NCBI GenBank assembly: GCA_947444055.1 | Contig: CANEYR010000001.1 | Location: 62,001 to 126,000, forward strand | Reading direction: 5' to 3' | Origin: Planctomycetota bacterium | GTDB taxonomy: Bacteria > Planctomycetota > UBA1135 > UBA2386 | Length of the DNA: 64,000 nt | Shown here: positions 38,176 to 48,366 of the stretch, in pieces | Layout of the letters: every line of letters begins with the position of its first letter | Numbering within the stretch: position 1 is the first letter of the stretch | Translations under genes and position numbers: made by a program | Notes under the pieces: generated by a model | What the model saw: only the letters and a program-made list of their open reading frames with translations | What the model was told of the DNA's origin: nothing | Databases searched by the model: none

Positions 38176-39090
38176 ATGACCGAGATTCCTACTGACTACC
38201 TTGACCCGCGCGTGCTGAACAAAGTCAGCCGCCTGGAGCTGCGTGCGCGGCTTGTCGTCGAGGGGTTTGTTACTGGCATGCACAAGTCGCCGTATCGCGG
38301 CTTCTCGGTCGAGTTCGCGCAGCACCGCGAGTACGTGCCGGGCGATGACCTGCGCCACTTGGACTGGAAGATCTTCGCGAAGGCCGATCGCTTCGTGATC
38401 AAGCAGTACGAGGAAGAGACCAATTTGCGCGCGCACCTGTTCCTCGACCAGAGCGAGTCGATGAACTACGGCCACGACGGCGGCATGCCCAAGTTCGATT
38501 ACGGCGCCACCGCGTGTGCGTCGCTTGCCTACTTGATCCAGCAGCAGGCGGATGCGGTGGGCCTGACCTTGTTCGACGAGAAGGTCGTGAAGCAGGTGCC
38601 CCCTTCGAACACCCGCGCCAGCCTCGGCAATCTCTTCGGCGCGCTCGAGCAAGCGAAGGCGCGGCTGCAGAAGACCAAAGTCGCGACCGTGCTGCACGAC
38701 CTCGCCAGCCAACTGCGCCAGCGCGGCATGGTGCTGATCTTCAGCGACCTGTTCGACCAGCCGACCGAAGTGCTGAAGGGGCTGCGAGAGATCGCCAGCC
38801 GTGGCCACGACGTCGTGGTGTTCCACATGTTCGACCGCGACGAGGTCGAGTTCCCCTTCGAACGCATGACCTTGTTCCAAGGCATGGAGCAGATGCCGGA
38901 GCTGCTGTGCGACCCGAAGTCGCTGCGCGATGCCTACCTCGCCGAGGTCGAAGGCTTCGCCGACAAGATTCGCAAGGGCTGCTTGGCGCAGCGCATCGAC
39001 TACGTGCGCGTCGTCAACAACATGCCGCTCGACGTGATCCTGACTTCCTATCTGAGCGCTCGCTCCGCGCGCGCCAAGCGCCGCAAGTAA
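38176..39090 (+). CDS. DUF58-family protein with VWA-like fold
   Basis: 304 residues, soluble. The DUF58 signature runs through residues 40-85 (YRGFSVEFAQHREYVPGDD, LRHLDWKIFAK). After it comes a VWA-like domain with a MIDAS motif D91-Q-S-E-S95, so metal binding looks intact. In MoxR operons DUF58 proteins are adaptor partners of the ATPase. No membrane segment is visible, unlike the transmembrane DUF58 forms. The stop is 6 nt before the next gene. Confidence 0.92.
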   Translation: MTEIPTDYLDPRVLNKVSRLELRARLVVEGFVTGMHKSPYRGFSVEFAQHREYVPGDDLRHLDWKIFAKADRFVIKQYEEETNLRAHLFLDQSESMNYGHDGGMPKFDYGATACASLAYLIQQQADAVGLTLFDEKVVKQVPPSNTRASLGNLFGALEQAKARLQKTKVATVLHDLASQLRQRGMVLIFSDLFDQPTEVLKGLREIASRGHDVVVFHMFDRDEVEFPFERMTLFQGMEQMPELLCDPKSLRDAYLAEVEGFADKIRKGCLAQRIDYVRVVNNMPLDVILTSYLSARSARAKRRK

Positions 39091-39096
39091 GGTCGC

Positions 39097-41361
39097 GTGC
39101 AGTTCCTCAACCCAGCTCTGGTGGCCGGCACGCTGTTGTTCGCCGTGCCCCTGGTCATCCATCTGCTCAATCGGCAGCGCCACAAGACGCGCCCGTGGGC
39201 GGCGATGGAGTTCTTGCTGCGCGCTTACCAAAAGCAGCGCAATCGGCTGCGCAACGAGAACCTGCTGCTGCTGCTGCTGCGGTGCCTGGTGCCGATCTTG
39301 TTGGCGCTGGCGATCGCGCGCCCGTTTTTGCAGCAGGCGGCGGGCTTGTTGGCCGGTGCTGGCACCGTGCACCACGTCGTCGTCATCGATGGCAGCTACA
39401 GCATGGGTCTGCGCCAAGACGGCAGCAACAGCTCGTTCGAACGCGCGCGCGCCCTGGTCGGTCGGCTGCTCGATCGCTGGGAACAGAAACCGAATCAGAC
39501 CGACAAGGTGACCTTGGTGATGGCGGGCGTACGGCCGCGCTTCCTCGTGCGCGGCGACCTCAACCTCGCCAGCGTGCGCGGCCAATGGTCGCAGCTGCAG
39601 AAGCCCGAAGATGGTGCGGCCGAACTCGGCGACGCTCTGCAACAAGTCGTCGAAGCGATCGAAGAGGCGAACGATCCGGACGTGCGTGTCTACGTGCTGA
39701 CCGACATGCAAGTGCGTTCGCTCGGCAAGGCGGTGCAGGCCTCCGACCAACTGCCCACCGCGGAACTGACCGACACCGCGCGCGACATGGTCGAGCGGCT
39801 CACCAAGCGCGCCGGCACCGAGTTGCACTGGATCGACACGGGGCCGTTCGCCGCGAGCCGCCTGGGTGGCGTTGCGGACAACGTGCAGATCACCGAACTG
39901 CGCATCGCGCAACCCGCCGCGGTGCTGCGCACGCCGATCGATGTCGTCGCCACCGTCAAGAACCGCGGCCAGGCCGCGGCCAATTGCGAAGTGACCTTGG
40001 AGATCGACGGCGGCGAGCCGATGCGCAAACTGATCGTGGTGCCGCCCGGCGGCGAAGGCGAAGCGGACTTCCAGGTGGTGTTCCGCGAAGGTGGGCGGCG
40101 ACGGCTGCGCGCGTCGTTGCAAGGCGACTCGCTGCTGGCGGACGACGAACGCTTCGTCACGGTCGAAGTGCGCGACCGCATTCGGGTGCTGCTCGTCGAT
40201 GGCGAAGCCGGTGGCGACCCGCTGCAGGCCTATCGCTACGTCTGGCAGATGATCGATCCCGATCCCACCACGCTGCCGACGTTCGCCATCGAAGCCGTCG
40301 ACATCGTGACCTTCCTCGGTGGGCAGTGCACGCCGAAGGACTACGACGTGACGGTGCTCGCCGATGTCGAGCGCCTCAATGAACGCACGACCCAGGGCCT
40401 GCTCGAAGCCCTGCAAGCGGGCCGCGGGCTGTTCGTGGCGCTCGGCGAACGCGCCGATGCGAGCAGCTACAACCTGCATCTGCACGGTGCGGGCGACGGG
40501 CCACAGCCGTTCCGCTTGCTGCAGAAACAAGGTGGCGCCGTGGGCAGTTCCGACAGCCGCACCGCGACGTTGCTGGCACCCGAGCACCCGCTGCTGCGCG
40601 AATACCAGGAAGAGGTCTACCGCGAAGTGCTGCAAGCGGTGCCGTTCTGGCGGTGGCACGGGGTTGCCCCCGACCCGATGGCGACCGATGCCGTGGTCCT
40701 CGCCAGACTGACCGATCCCGACCGCACGCCGCTGCTGGTCGCGCGCCCGTTCGCGGAAGGCAAAGTCGTGTTCTTGATGTCGACGTTCGCCTCAGAGTTC
40801 AAGGCCGACCGGTGGAACCGCTTGAACGACCCGATGGTGGCGCTGCCCTTGTTGTATGGCGCGCTGCAGTGGCTGGCCTTGCCGTCGGTGGATCCGTTCC
40901 TGACCGAAGTTGGCGCCGAACTCTCGTGCTCGCTGCCGGCCCGGCCCGACACCATCGAAGTGCTGCGCCCCGAGCGCGATGGTCGGCCAAAGGCTCCACT
41001 CGCCGAAGACCCAGCACCGTTGCCCGGCGGGCGCTATCGCTTGGGCCCACTGCCCGACACCGCCTTCGCCGGCTTCTACGTCTTCGACCTCGTGCTCGAT
41101 CGGCCGACCGGCAAGGAAGCGATGGTGGTGCCGTTCGCCGTCAACGTCGCGCCCGACGAAGGCGATCTGCGTTTCCTGGCGCATGACGAAGCGAAGAAGT
41201 CCCTTGGTCTGGCGCGCATTCTCGACGGCTTGCCCGAAGTGGCCGAGGCCGCGGACGACCCGGATCGCAGCGACCTCGGCCCGACGCTGCTGTTGTTGAC
41301 CTTGCTGTTCGTGCTCAGCGAAGCGGCGTTGGCGCGCTACGTCTCGGTGCGCCGGAGCTGA
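39097..41361 (+). CDS. BatA-like membrane protein with VWA domain
   Basis: 754 residues, start GTG at 39097. Residues 1-80 match the BatA N-terminal domain (FLNPALVAGTLLFAVPLVIHLLNR, with a second helix at 56-75). A VWA domain follows with MIDAS D98-G-S-Y-S102. The middle has CARDB-like beta repeats (NVQITELRIAQPAAVLRTPIDVVATVKNRG), a GATase-like domain (about 400-600), and a final transmembrane helix near 727-745. Most of the mass would be periplasmic. It overlaps functionally with the next protein and is separated from it by 3 nt. Confidence 0.9.
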   Translation: MQFLNPALVAGTLLFAVPLVIHLLNRQRHKTRPWAAMEFLLRAYQKQRNRLRNENLLLLLLRCLVPILLALAIARPFLQQAAGLLAGAGTVHHVVVIDGSYSMGLRQDGSNSSFERARALVGRLLDRWEQKPNQTDKVTLVMAGVRPRFLVRGDLNLASVRGQWSQLQKPEDGAAELGDALQQVVEAIEEANDPDVRVYVLTDMQVRSLGKAVQASDQLPTAELTDTARDMVERLTKRAGTELHWIDTGPFAASRLGGVADNVQITELRIAQPAAVLRTPIDVVATVKNRGQAAANCEVTLEIDGGEPMRKLIVVPPGGEGEADFQVVFREGGRRRLRASLQGDSLLADDERFVTVEVRDRIRVLLVDGEAGGDPLQAYRYVWQMIDPDPTTLPTFAIEAVDIVTFLGGQCTPKDYDVTVLADVERLNERTTQGLLEALQAGRGLFVALGERADASSYNLHLHGAGDGPQPFRLLQKQGGAVGSSDSRTATLLAPEHPLLREYQEEVYREVLQAVPFWRWHGVAPDPMATDAVVLARLTDPDRTPLLVARPFAEGKVVFLMSTFASEFKADRWNRLNDPMVALPLLYGALQWLALPSVDPFLTEVGAELSCSLPARPDTIEVLRPERDGRPKAPLAEDPAPLPGGRYRLGPLPDTAFAGFYVFDLVLDRPTGKEAMVVPFAVNVAPDEGDLRFLAHDEAKKSLGLARILDGLPEVAEAADDPDRSDLGPTLLLLTLLFVLSEAALARYVSVRRS

Positions 41362-41364
41362 TCG

Positions 41365-43785
41365 ATGGCAGCCTTACTCACCGACCTGATGCAAGATCCC
41401 AAGCCGCCGACGCCAGACGCGGGCACCTACGTCGAGGAGACGTTCCGCTTCCTGTCGGCTCCCCCGCTCTGGGTCACGACGTTGATCGTGTTGCCAGCCA
41501 CCGTGCTGTTTGCGTGGTGGGCCTATGGCGGCCTGACCCGCCTGGAACGTGGCACGCGCATCACGCTGTCGATCCTGCGCTGGCTCGCCATTGCCGTGTG
41601 CTGCCTGTTGCTGTTCCAACCAGCGTTTGAGACCACGACCTACCGGCGCACCAAGAATCAGGTGCACGTGTTGGTGGACGACAGCGCCAGCATGCAGCGC
41701 CAGGACCGCTATCCCGCACCGGAGCAACAGAGCGGCTTGCAGGCCTTGGTGGCGGGCCGCGAACTGGCGACGATGACGCGCCGCGAACTGGTGCAAGAGG
41801 TGCTCGGCCAAAAGGACGGCTTGCTCGCCCAGCTGGCGACGACGCACGACCTGCGCCTCTTCCGGGTGCAGCGCAAGCCCTCGCCCATTCGCACGCTCGA
41901 CGAACTGACGGCGAGCGGCAACCGCACCACGCTCGGCGATGCCCTGGATCTACATCTCGCTGCCGCGGCGGGCAGCAACCTCGACGCCGTCGTGTTGGTG
42001 TCGGATGGACGCAACAATGGCGGCCTCGACCCGGTCGAAGTCGCGAGGGGCTACGCACTGCGTGGCATCGCCATCCACACGATCGGCGTCGGCGACCCCG
42101 AACCGCCGCGCAACGCCTGGCTGATCGGCCCACCTGGTCCAAAGGAAGCGCTGCGCGAAGAGCAAGTCGGCTTCGAAGTCACGCTGCGCGCCGAAGGCTT
42201 GCGCGGCGAACGCGCGCGCATCGAACTGCAAGGCTCGCGCGACGGCGGCCCCTTCCTGCCACTGGCCACCGCCTCAGGCGAACTGCCGGAGAACGGCGAC
42301 AGCACGCGCGTTCGCATCTTCCACGCCTTCGACCAAGCTGGCGATTGGACGCTGCGGTTCTCACTGGCACCGCTGCCCGAGGAAAGCCAACTCGACGACA
42401 ACGAAGACACTCGGTTCTTGCGCGTCAACGACGAGAAGATCCGCGTGCTCTACCTCGAAGACCGGCCACGCTGGGAGTATCGCTACGTCAAGAACGGCTT
42501 GAAGCGCGTCGACCCGAGCATCGTCATGCAAGCGGTGATGTTCGACGCCAGTCCGCGCTTCGAACAAGAACACAGCAAGGATCTGCCGCCGTTGCGCGAC
42601 CTGCCGCGCACGGAGAAGGAACTGTTCGCCTACCACGTCATCGTCTTCGGCGACGTGCCGCCCGAACGCATCGCACCGACCGAGGAGAAGCGGCGGCAGT
42701 GGATGGAGATGCTGGTGAAGTTCGTCGAGTTCGGCGGCGGTGTGGCGTTCTTGTTCGGCGATGCGGCGATGCCGGAGCGCTATCGCAACACGCCGATTCA
42801 AGACCTGCTGCCGGTCGTCTTGGAGGAGCGTTCGTGGGTGCAACAGAACGCCCCGCGCCGCGACCTCGAGTTCCATCCGCGGCTCGACAACCCGCTGCAG
42901 CCCCACGACATGTTGTTGCTGCAGCGCGACCCAGCCTTCAACCGGAAGTTGTGGGAAGAAGGCCTGCCAGGCTTCTACGTCTACTACCCGGTGCAGCGCG
43001 CGAAGCCGGGCGCGACGGTGCTGCTGCGCCACCCTGACGACGGCAACACGTATGGCAAGCGACCGCTGGCGGTGGTCGGACCGGTACCGCGCGGCAACAC
43101 GTTCTTCATGGCCACGGACGAAACCTGGCGATGGCGCGATCCGTATGCCGAGACCTACATGGACGCCTTCTGGCGCAACATTGTGCGCGCCCTGGCCCAG
43201 GGTCGACTGCTGCGGCGCAACGACTTGCTCGAACTGACCGTCGACAAGAACCAGATCGAAACCGGTGACAAAGTGCGGGTGCAGCTGCGCGTGCACGACG
43301 ACGAATTGCAGCCTGCGATCACCGCCGAACAGCCGATCTTCTTGCGCGACCATCACAACAAGATTGAGAAACGCGTGCTGCGCGCGGTGCCTGGCGACCC
43401 CGGCGCCTACCAAGCGAGTTTCACCATGGCCGCGGCCGGCGCCTTCAGTTTCCTGGTGTACGCCAACCAGAACCCGGCCGACGCCGTGATCGCGCGCGAG
43501 GATGTGCTGGTGCGGGTGCCGGACAAGGAAATGTCCGACTCCAGCCAGGACGCCGACGCCCTGCGCCGCATCGCCGAGGCCAGCCACGGGGCCGACAGCA
43601 GCGGACGGTATGTCTTCCTGACTGACACCAACTCGCTGGCTGCCGAGTTCGCGACCCGCAAGGCCTTCGAGAGTCGCGAGGACACCAAGACCAAGTCCGC
43701 CTGGGACAGCCTGTGGGCGTTGGCGATCGTGCTGGCGCTGCTGGCGACGGAGTGGCTTCTCCGCAAACGCGCCCGCCTCGTATAG
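41365..43785 (+). CDS. Second large VWA/GATase-like membrane protein
   Basis: 806 residues. Two N-terminal transmembrane helices (about 35-55 and 68-88) and one C-terminal (about 780-800). A VWA domain starts near 100 with MIDAS D105-D-S-A-S109. A GATase-like domain spans about 355-480 (IRVLYLEDRPRWEYRYVKNGL, KFVEFGGGVAFLFGD). Beta-rich domains follow. Similar in plan to the gene before it, so the two may form a heteromeric pair in the membrane. Confidence 0.9.
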   Translation: MAALLTDLMQDPKPPTPDAGTYVEETFRFLSAPPLWVTTLIVLPATVLFAWWAYGGLTRLERGTRITLSILRWLAIAVCCLLLFQPAFETTTYRRTKNQVHVLVDDSASMQRQDRYPAPEQQSGLQALVAGRELATMTRRELVQEVLGQKDGLLAQLATTHDLRLFRVQRKPSPIRTLDELTASGNRTTLGDALDLHLAAAAGSNLDAVVLVSDGRNNGGLDPVEVARGYALRGIAIHTIGVGDPEPPRNAWLIGPPGPKEALREEQVGFEVTLRAEGLRGERARIELQGSRDGGPFLPLATASGELPENGDSTRVRIFHAFDQAGDWTLRFSLAPLPEESQLDDNEDTRFLRVNDEKIRVLYLEDRPRWEYRYVKNGLKRVDPSIVMQAVMFDASPRFEQEHSKDLPPLRDLPRTEKELFAYHVIVFGDVPPERIAPTEEKRRQWMEMLVKFVEFGGGVAFLFGDAAMPERYRNTPIQDLLPVVLEERSWVQQNAPRRDLEFHPRLDNPLQPHDMLLLQRDPAFNRKLWEEGLPGFYVYYPVQRAKPGATVLLRHPDDGNTYGKRPLAVVGPVPRGNTFFMATDETWRWRDPYAETYMDAFWRNIVRALAQGRLLRRNDLLELTVDKNQIETGDKVRVQLRVHDDELQPAITAEQPIFLRDHHNKIEKRVLRAVPGDPGAYQASFTMAAAGAFSFLVYANQNPADAVIAREDVLVRVPDKEMSDSSQDADALRRIAEASHGADSSGRYVFLTDTNSLAAEFATRKAFESREDTKTKSAWDSLWALAIVLALLATEWLLRKRARLV

Positions 43786-43875
43786 CACGACGATTGGCGG
43801 GCCGATCGGCGGTCTTTGGCCTAAACCGTCGACAAGAACGGCACGTCAACGCCAGTCGCACTCCCCGCAGTTCCG

Positions 43876-46800
43876 ATGCACAATGCAGCCATGGGTCAGC
43901 CTTCGATGAGCCAACGTGCGCGGATCGCCAAGTCGTTGGCTCACAGCCTGCTGCTCGCGGTCGCGGCCGTCGCGCCCACCACCGTGGTTACCGCCCAGCA
44001 GGCGCCGCGCCGAACGGTCGAAACCCCGATCGATTTTTCGACCAGCCAGAACGACAACCTGTTCTCGCTGCTGCGTTCGCAAGAACAGATCCACGCCTTC
44101 GAAGAGGCGCTCGCCGAGATCGCGGCCGGGGAACATCGTGCCGGGGTCGAGCGCCTGCATCGTTTGCTGCAAATCGAGAGCGGTGGCGTGGTGCCGGTCG
44201 CACCGGGCCGCTTTCTCGGCCTGCGCGTCGCGGTGATCACGTCCATGGCGAACCTGCCGCCCGCGGCGCAGGCTGCCTACGAAGAACTGGTGCTGCGGGA
44301 AGGCGGTGGCGGCGGCGCGTTGGTCGACTGCACGGAGCAGCAACTGCGCCAGCTGACCGAACGCTTTCCAACCGCGAAGATCGGTTTGAGTGCGCGCCTG
44401 CGCCTTGGCGATCTCGCCCTCAACGCCGGCGATGCCCGGCAAGCGGTTGGCCACTTCCGCGCCGCCCTCGATGCAACCGCGTTCGGCTCCACCGACGAGC
44501 GTCGCGTCGCCGAACGCTTGCACTGTGCGAACCTGTTGATTGATCCAGAGACCGCCCGCAGCGACGGCGCTGCCGGCCGACTTGGCCAAGTCGGCGACGA
44601 TGTGCTGACCGTGCTGCCGCTCGCCGCCGGCCACGCCACCTGGAAGTCATTCGGTGGCGGTGGCTCGGGCCGCACGCCGATGACGCCGATCGCCGGCCGC
44701 CCGGACGTGCTGTGCAAACGCGACTTCGTAGCGCCTGGTTTTGTCGAAGGTGAGCGCGACATCGGCCTGTTCGCGATGTTCCCAGTCGGCGATCTCGACG
44801 GCATCTTCATCAACACCGGGCACAAGCTGGTGGCGTTCGACCCGCTGCGGCAAGAGGAGCTTTGGCAGTCGGAGTCGCCGATGAGCGCGTACGTCGATCG
44901 CGTGCCCTCTTGGCAGCAAGAACGCCAAAGCAGCGGCATCAACCAAGACATGGCGCTGGCCGCTGCCTGCAACGACGACGTCGTGGTCGCGGCCTTGCAA
45001 GTGCCGGAGAAGTCGATGGACATCGACTTCCAAAACAGCTTTCGGGTGATGAGCAAGATCCCGATGCGGCGGCTGTACGCGTTCCATCGGCAATCCGGCA
45101 ACCTGCTGTGGTCGCACTACGACGAACTCGATGGGCCACGTACTCGGCTCTTCCGCGGCCACGATGCCTGCGCCAATCCGGTGCTCAGTGGCGACACGGT
45201 GTACCTGCCGGTCCACGATCGAGCGGGCGCCATCGCGTTCTCCATCGCGGCCTACGACGTGCGCACCGGCAAGCCGAAGTGGAAGCGCCTGGTCTGCAGC
45301 AGCCAGCAGGACGTCAACATGTTTGGCAACGCGCGCACGGAGTTCGCCGCCTCGCCGTTGTGCCTGCACGGGGGGGTGTTGTTCGGCGCCTCCAACCTCG
45401 GCGTCGCCTATGCCATCGAAGCCGCCACCGGCCGGACGCGCTGGATCAGTTCGTACGAAGTCGTGCGCATGCCGCTCGCATCGATGCACCGCCAGCAAGA
45501 CCGGATGATCTACTTCGCCAACAACTCACCGGTGGTCACCGACGGCGTTGTCTGCATGACGCCGCTTGACTCCCAATTCGTGCTCGGCCTCGATGCCGAA
45601 TCGGGGCGCACGGAGTGGCGGCTGCCGCCGCAGGCAACTGTGGAGGGCACCGACAACCGCATCCTGTGGCTCGCTGGCGCCATGGGCGACGAATTCGTGT
45701 TGTCCGGCATCGGTGCGATCGCGGTGAAGGCGCGCCCCGGCACCGCCTTCGGCGCCGACGCCAGTGCGCGCCAACTGGTGCGACCCGAGCAACTGAGCGA
45801 CCGCCGCAACGGCGGCTTGCCGCCGCGACCCGCGGTCACGCACGATGCCGTCTGGTTTGCCCGAGCCGATGGCATCCTCGCCTTCGATGGTCGTGGCAAG
45901 CCACTGCCGGACTCACCCTTTCGGGTGCCGCAACTGCTGCCCGGCAACCTGTTGCTGATCGGCGGCATTGCCGTCGCCCTGCGTCAACAGGCCTTGCACA
46001 TCGCCTACGACGCCGCCGCGTTGAGTCTGCACGTCGAAAAGCAGGCGCAAGATCACCCCGATGACCCGGCGATTCTGCTGCGCTTGGCAAGCCTGCGCCG
46101 GGCCCTGTTGCCAGACGCTCCCTCGGCTGCCGTGCTCGAGGCTGTGCAGCAGATCTACCGGCAAGGCCTGCAAGCCGCCGTGCGCAAAGGCCTGCCAAAG
46201 AGCCACGCGGTGCGGCAAGCACTGCAGCTTGAGCTGTACCAACAGGCCTTCCATGCCGCCGACCTCGCCATGCGCAGCGGCAACCCCGAGGCCTTGGCCT
46301 TGCTGGCCGCGGCGCGCGACGTCGCACCGGACACCGCGCGTTGGATTGACGTGCAAGCCATCGTGTTGGCGCGCTCCGCCACCAACCCGAGCCAGTTCGC
46401 GGCCGAACTCGATCGCCTGCTGACGAACGCCGGTGACGCGACGTTCCCACTCGGCGAAGGCGTTCCCGTGCGCGCCTGGGTGGCCTGGCAGCGCGCGCTG
46501 GCGGCCACCACAGCCACGTCGGCGGTGGCCCTGTGGCAAGAACTGATCGAACAACACGGGGACCAAAGGCTCGGCGACACCATGGCGGCGACCTTGGCAC
46601 AGCTCGCTATCGCCGAACGCATGCGCAGCGACGGGCCGGCTTGTTATGCGGCCATCGAGGCCCGCGCCGAAGCCGCCCTGCTCGGCGCTGGCAATGACCG
46701 CGCGGCCCTCGAGCTGATCAGCAACCGATTCCCCAACAGCCCCACCGCCACCACGGCGCGAGTTCGGCTCTTGGATGCGGCGGTGCGCGAAGGCGACCTG

Positions 46801-48366
46801 ACGTTCACCTGCGGTGTGTTGGCCGATGCGATGGCCAGTGGTCCGGTGCCGCCGAATGTCGCGCGCCGCGTGATCGTGGCTGCCAACCTGCGCGGCAACC
46901 ACGCTCTCGCCGCGGCGATGGCCGGTCTGTTGCGCGCGCATGCGGACACCGTGAGTGACTGGCCGGAGGATGCGGGCGCCCGGTTTGGCGAGGTGTTGGC
47001 CAAACTGCCAGCGTTCCCCAGCACCGGACCGGCGCCGGTGCCGCTGCCGATCGTCGACGTGGCGACCTTCGCGCCGCCCGCGGCCGGCGAAGTACTGCGT
47101 CTGCTGCCGGTGTTGCCCGTCGCAGGCTTTGCTGCCGCCGCGAACACACCGCTCTATGTCTGGGTCGGCAACGAACTGCTCGCCATCGACGTGCAGCCGG
47201 GAGCGGCCGACAAGTCGGTGCTGTTCCAGTTGCCGGTCGACTACTTGGACCACGTCATCGTCTGCGGCACGACGCTGATCGTGCCCGACATGGAACGCGT
47301 CTTCGCGGTCGACTACCGCAGCGGCGAGCTGCGTTGGCAGCACCCGACCCCGCGCCGACAACTGCTGGAGAGTCTCGGCCTGCAACAGGGCGTGCTGCAC
47401 TTCTCCGTGCAGTCCAACACCGCCGAAGGCCACTGCGAGTTCCTCGGCATCGAACCGCTGACCGGCGTGCAGTTGTTCAGCCACAGCCAAGAGGGCCTCA
47501 CCTGCAAGCCGAAGGCCATCGACGGCGCGCTGCTGCGCCTGACGGTGTTCCCGGACGGTGGCGCGACGGTGCAACGGTTGGATGCCGTGCGCGGCACCGC
47601 GACCCAGACGATCACGATCGCGGCCAGTGTGCTGAAGGCCCATCTGCAGTTGGAGCCAGACACCTTGTCGGCGCGCCTCTACCCACAGAACCTGTGCAGC
47701 GACGGCGAACGGGTGTTCCTGCCGAGCGACAGTTCGTTGTCGAGGTCAGCCCCCCGCCTCGTCGCCATCGCCAACGACGGCAGCGTCGCTTGGCATTGGC
47801 GCGGCACCCAAGGCAGCCAACGCTTCGAGTGCTCGTTGCGCGGCGATCGCCTGGTGCTGTGCGAGGGCGGTGATCGGGAGGAGAGCCGCGTCATCCTGCT
47901 GAACGCCCGCGACGGCAGTGTGCTGCGCGAAGCGAAAGTGGGCCACGACGCCACCCTGCTCAACTGGCACCCGTCTTGGTTGGCGAACCCAGCCCCCGAG
48001 TGTCTCGCCATCGAGTCCTTCATCGATGTCGATCGCTCGCAGCGGCAACTGGTTTGCTTTGGCGTCGCCGACAGCAAGCCCACGTTCGCATTGCCGCTCG
48101 GCAAAGAAGATGGCGAAGTCCTGCAGGCGCCGTTGTTCGGCCCGGACTTCGTCACCTTCGGCACGCGCGGATCGCGCAATGGCAACGGCGTGCGCCTGTG
48201 GGCCGTGTCGCTGGCCGATCGCTCTGGCTTGCTGCCCGATGGCCGCAAGTCCCGTCTTCTCAACCTGCCAGGCACCAGTGACAGCATGAGCCAATCCGGC
48301 CCACATGTCGTGGTTGCCGGCGCGCGCGGGCTCGTGCTGCTCGGCACCCAACGAGGCAATCGATGA
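43876..48366 (+). CDS. Giant secreted PQQ-type beta-propeller protein with helical repeats
   Basis: 1496 residues. The signal peptide ends near VTAQQ. Residues 60-210 and 715-1030 are TPR-like helical repeats (for example AAYEELVLREGGG, FPTAKIGLSARLRLGDLALNAGD). Residues about 250-700 and 1050-1490 look like two PQQ-type eight-bladed propellers (LYAFHRQSGNLLWSHYDE, VFAVDYRSGELRWQHP). No cofactor-binding residues were identified, so it is probably a scaffold like BamB rather than a dehydrogenase. The stop overlaps the next start by 4 nt. Starts at 43891 or 43906 are also possible. Confidence 0.85.
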   Translation: MHNAAMGQPSMSQRARIAKSLAHSLLLAVAAVAPTTVVTAQQAPRRTVETPIDFSTSQNDNLFSLLRSQEQIHAFEEALAEIAAGEHRAGVERLHRLLQIESGGVVPVAPGRFLGLRVAVITSMANLPPAAQAAYEELVLREGGGGGALVDCTEQQLRQLTERFPTAKIGLSARLRLGDLALNAGDARQAVGHFRAALDATAFGSTDERRVAERLHCANLLIDPETARSDGAAGRLGQVGDDVLTVLPLAAGHATWKSFGGGGSGRTPMTPIAGRPDVLCKRDFVAPGFVEGERDIGLFAMFPVGDLDGIFINTGHKLVAFDPLRQEELWQSESPMSAYVDRVPSWQQERQSSGINQDMALAAACNDDVVVAALQVPEKSMDIDFQNSFRVMSKIPMRRLYAFHRQSGNLLWSHYDELDGPRTRLFRGHDACANPVLSGDTVYLPVHDRAGAIAFSIAAYDVRTGKPKWKRLVCSSQQDVNMFGNARTEFAASPLCLHGGVLFGASNLGVAYAIEAATGRTRWISSYEVVRMPLASMHRQQDRMIYFANNSPVVTDGVVCMTPLDSQFVLGLDAESGRTEWRLPPQATVEGTDNRILWLAGAMGDEFVLSGIGAIAVKARPGTAFGADASARQLVRPEQLSDRRNGGLPPRPAVTHDAVWFARADGILAFDGRGKPLPDSPFRVPQLLPGNLLLIGGIAVALRQQALHIAYDAAALSLHVEKQAQDHPDDPAILLRLASLRRALLPDAPSAAVLEAVQQIYRQGLQAAVRKGLPKSHAVRQALQLELYQQAFHAADLAMRSGNPEALALLAAARDVAPDTARWIDVQAIVLARSATNPSQFAAELDRLLTNAGDATFPLGEGVPVRAWVAWQRALAATTATSAVALWQELIEQHGDQRLGDTMAATLAQLAIAERMRSDGPACYAAIEARAEAALLGAGNDRAALELISNRFPNSPTATTARVRLLDAAVREGDLTFTCGVLADAMASGPVPPNVARRVIVAANLRGNHALAAAMAGLLRAHADTVSDWPEDAGARFGEVLAKLPAFPSTGPAPVPLPIVDVATFAPPAAGEVLRLLPVLPVAGFAAAANTPLYVWVGNELLAIDVQPGAADKSVLFQLPVDYLDHVIVCGTTLIVPDMERVFAVDYRSGELRWQHPTPRRQLLESLGLQQGVLHFSVQSNTAEGHCEFLGIEPLTGVQLFSHSQEGLTCKPKAIDGALLRLTVFPDGGATVQRLDAVRGTATQTITIAASVLKAHLQLEPDTLSARLYPQNLCSDGERVFLPSDSSLSRSAPRLVAIANDGSVAWHWRGTQGSQRFECSLRGDRLVLCEGGDREESRVILLNARDGSVLREAKVGHDATLLNWHPSWLANPAPECLAIESFIDVDRSQRQLVCFGVADSKPTFALPLGKEDGEVLQAPLFGPDFVTFGTRGSRNGNGVRLWAVSLADRSGLLPDGRKSRLLNLPGTSDSMSQSGPHVVVAGARGLVLLGTQRGNR

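Noticed and set aside
38005-40659. Minus-strand open frame of 884 codons
   Set aside because: Antisense to the DUF58 and BatA-like genes; no recognisable domain.
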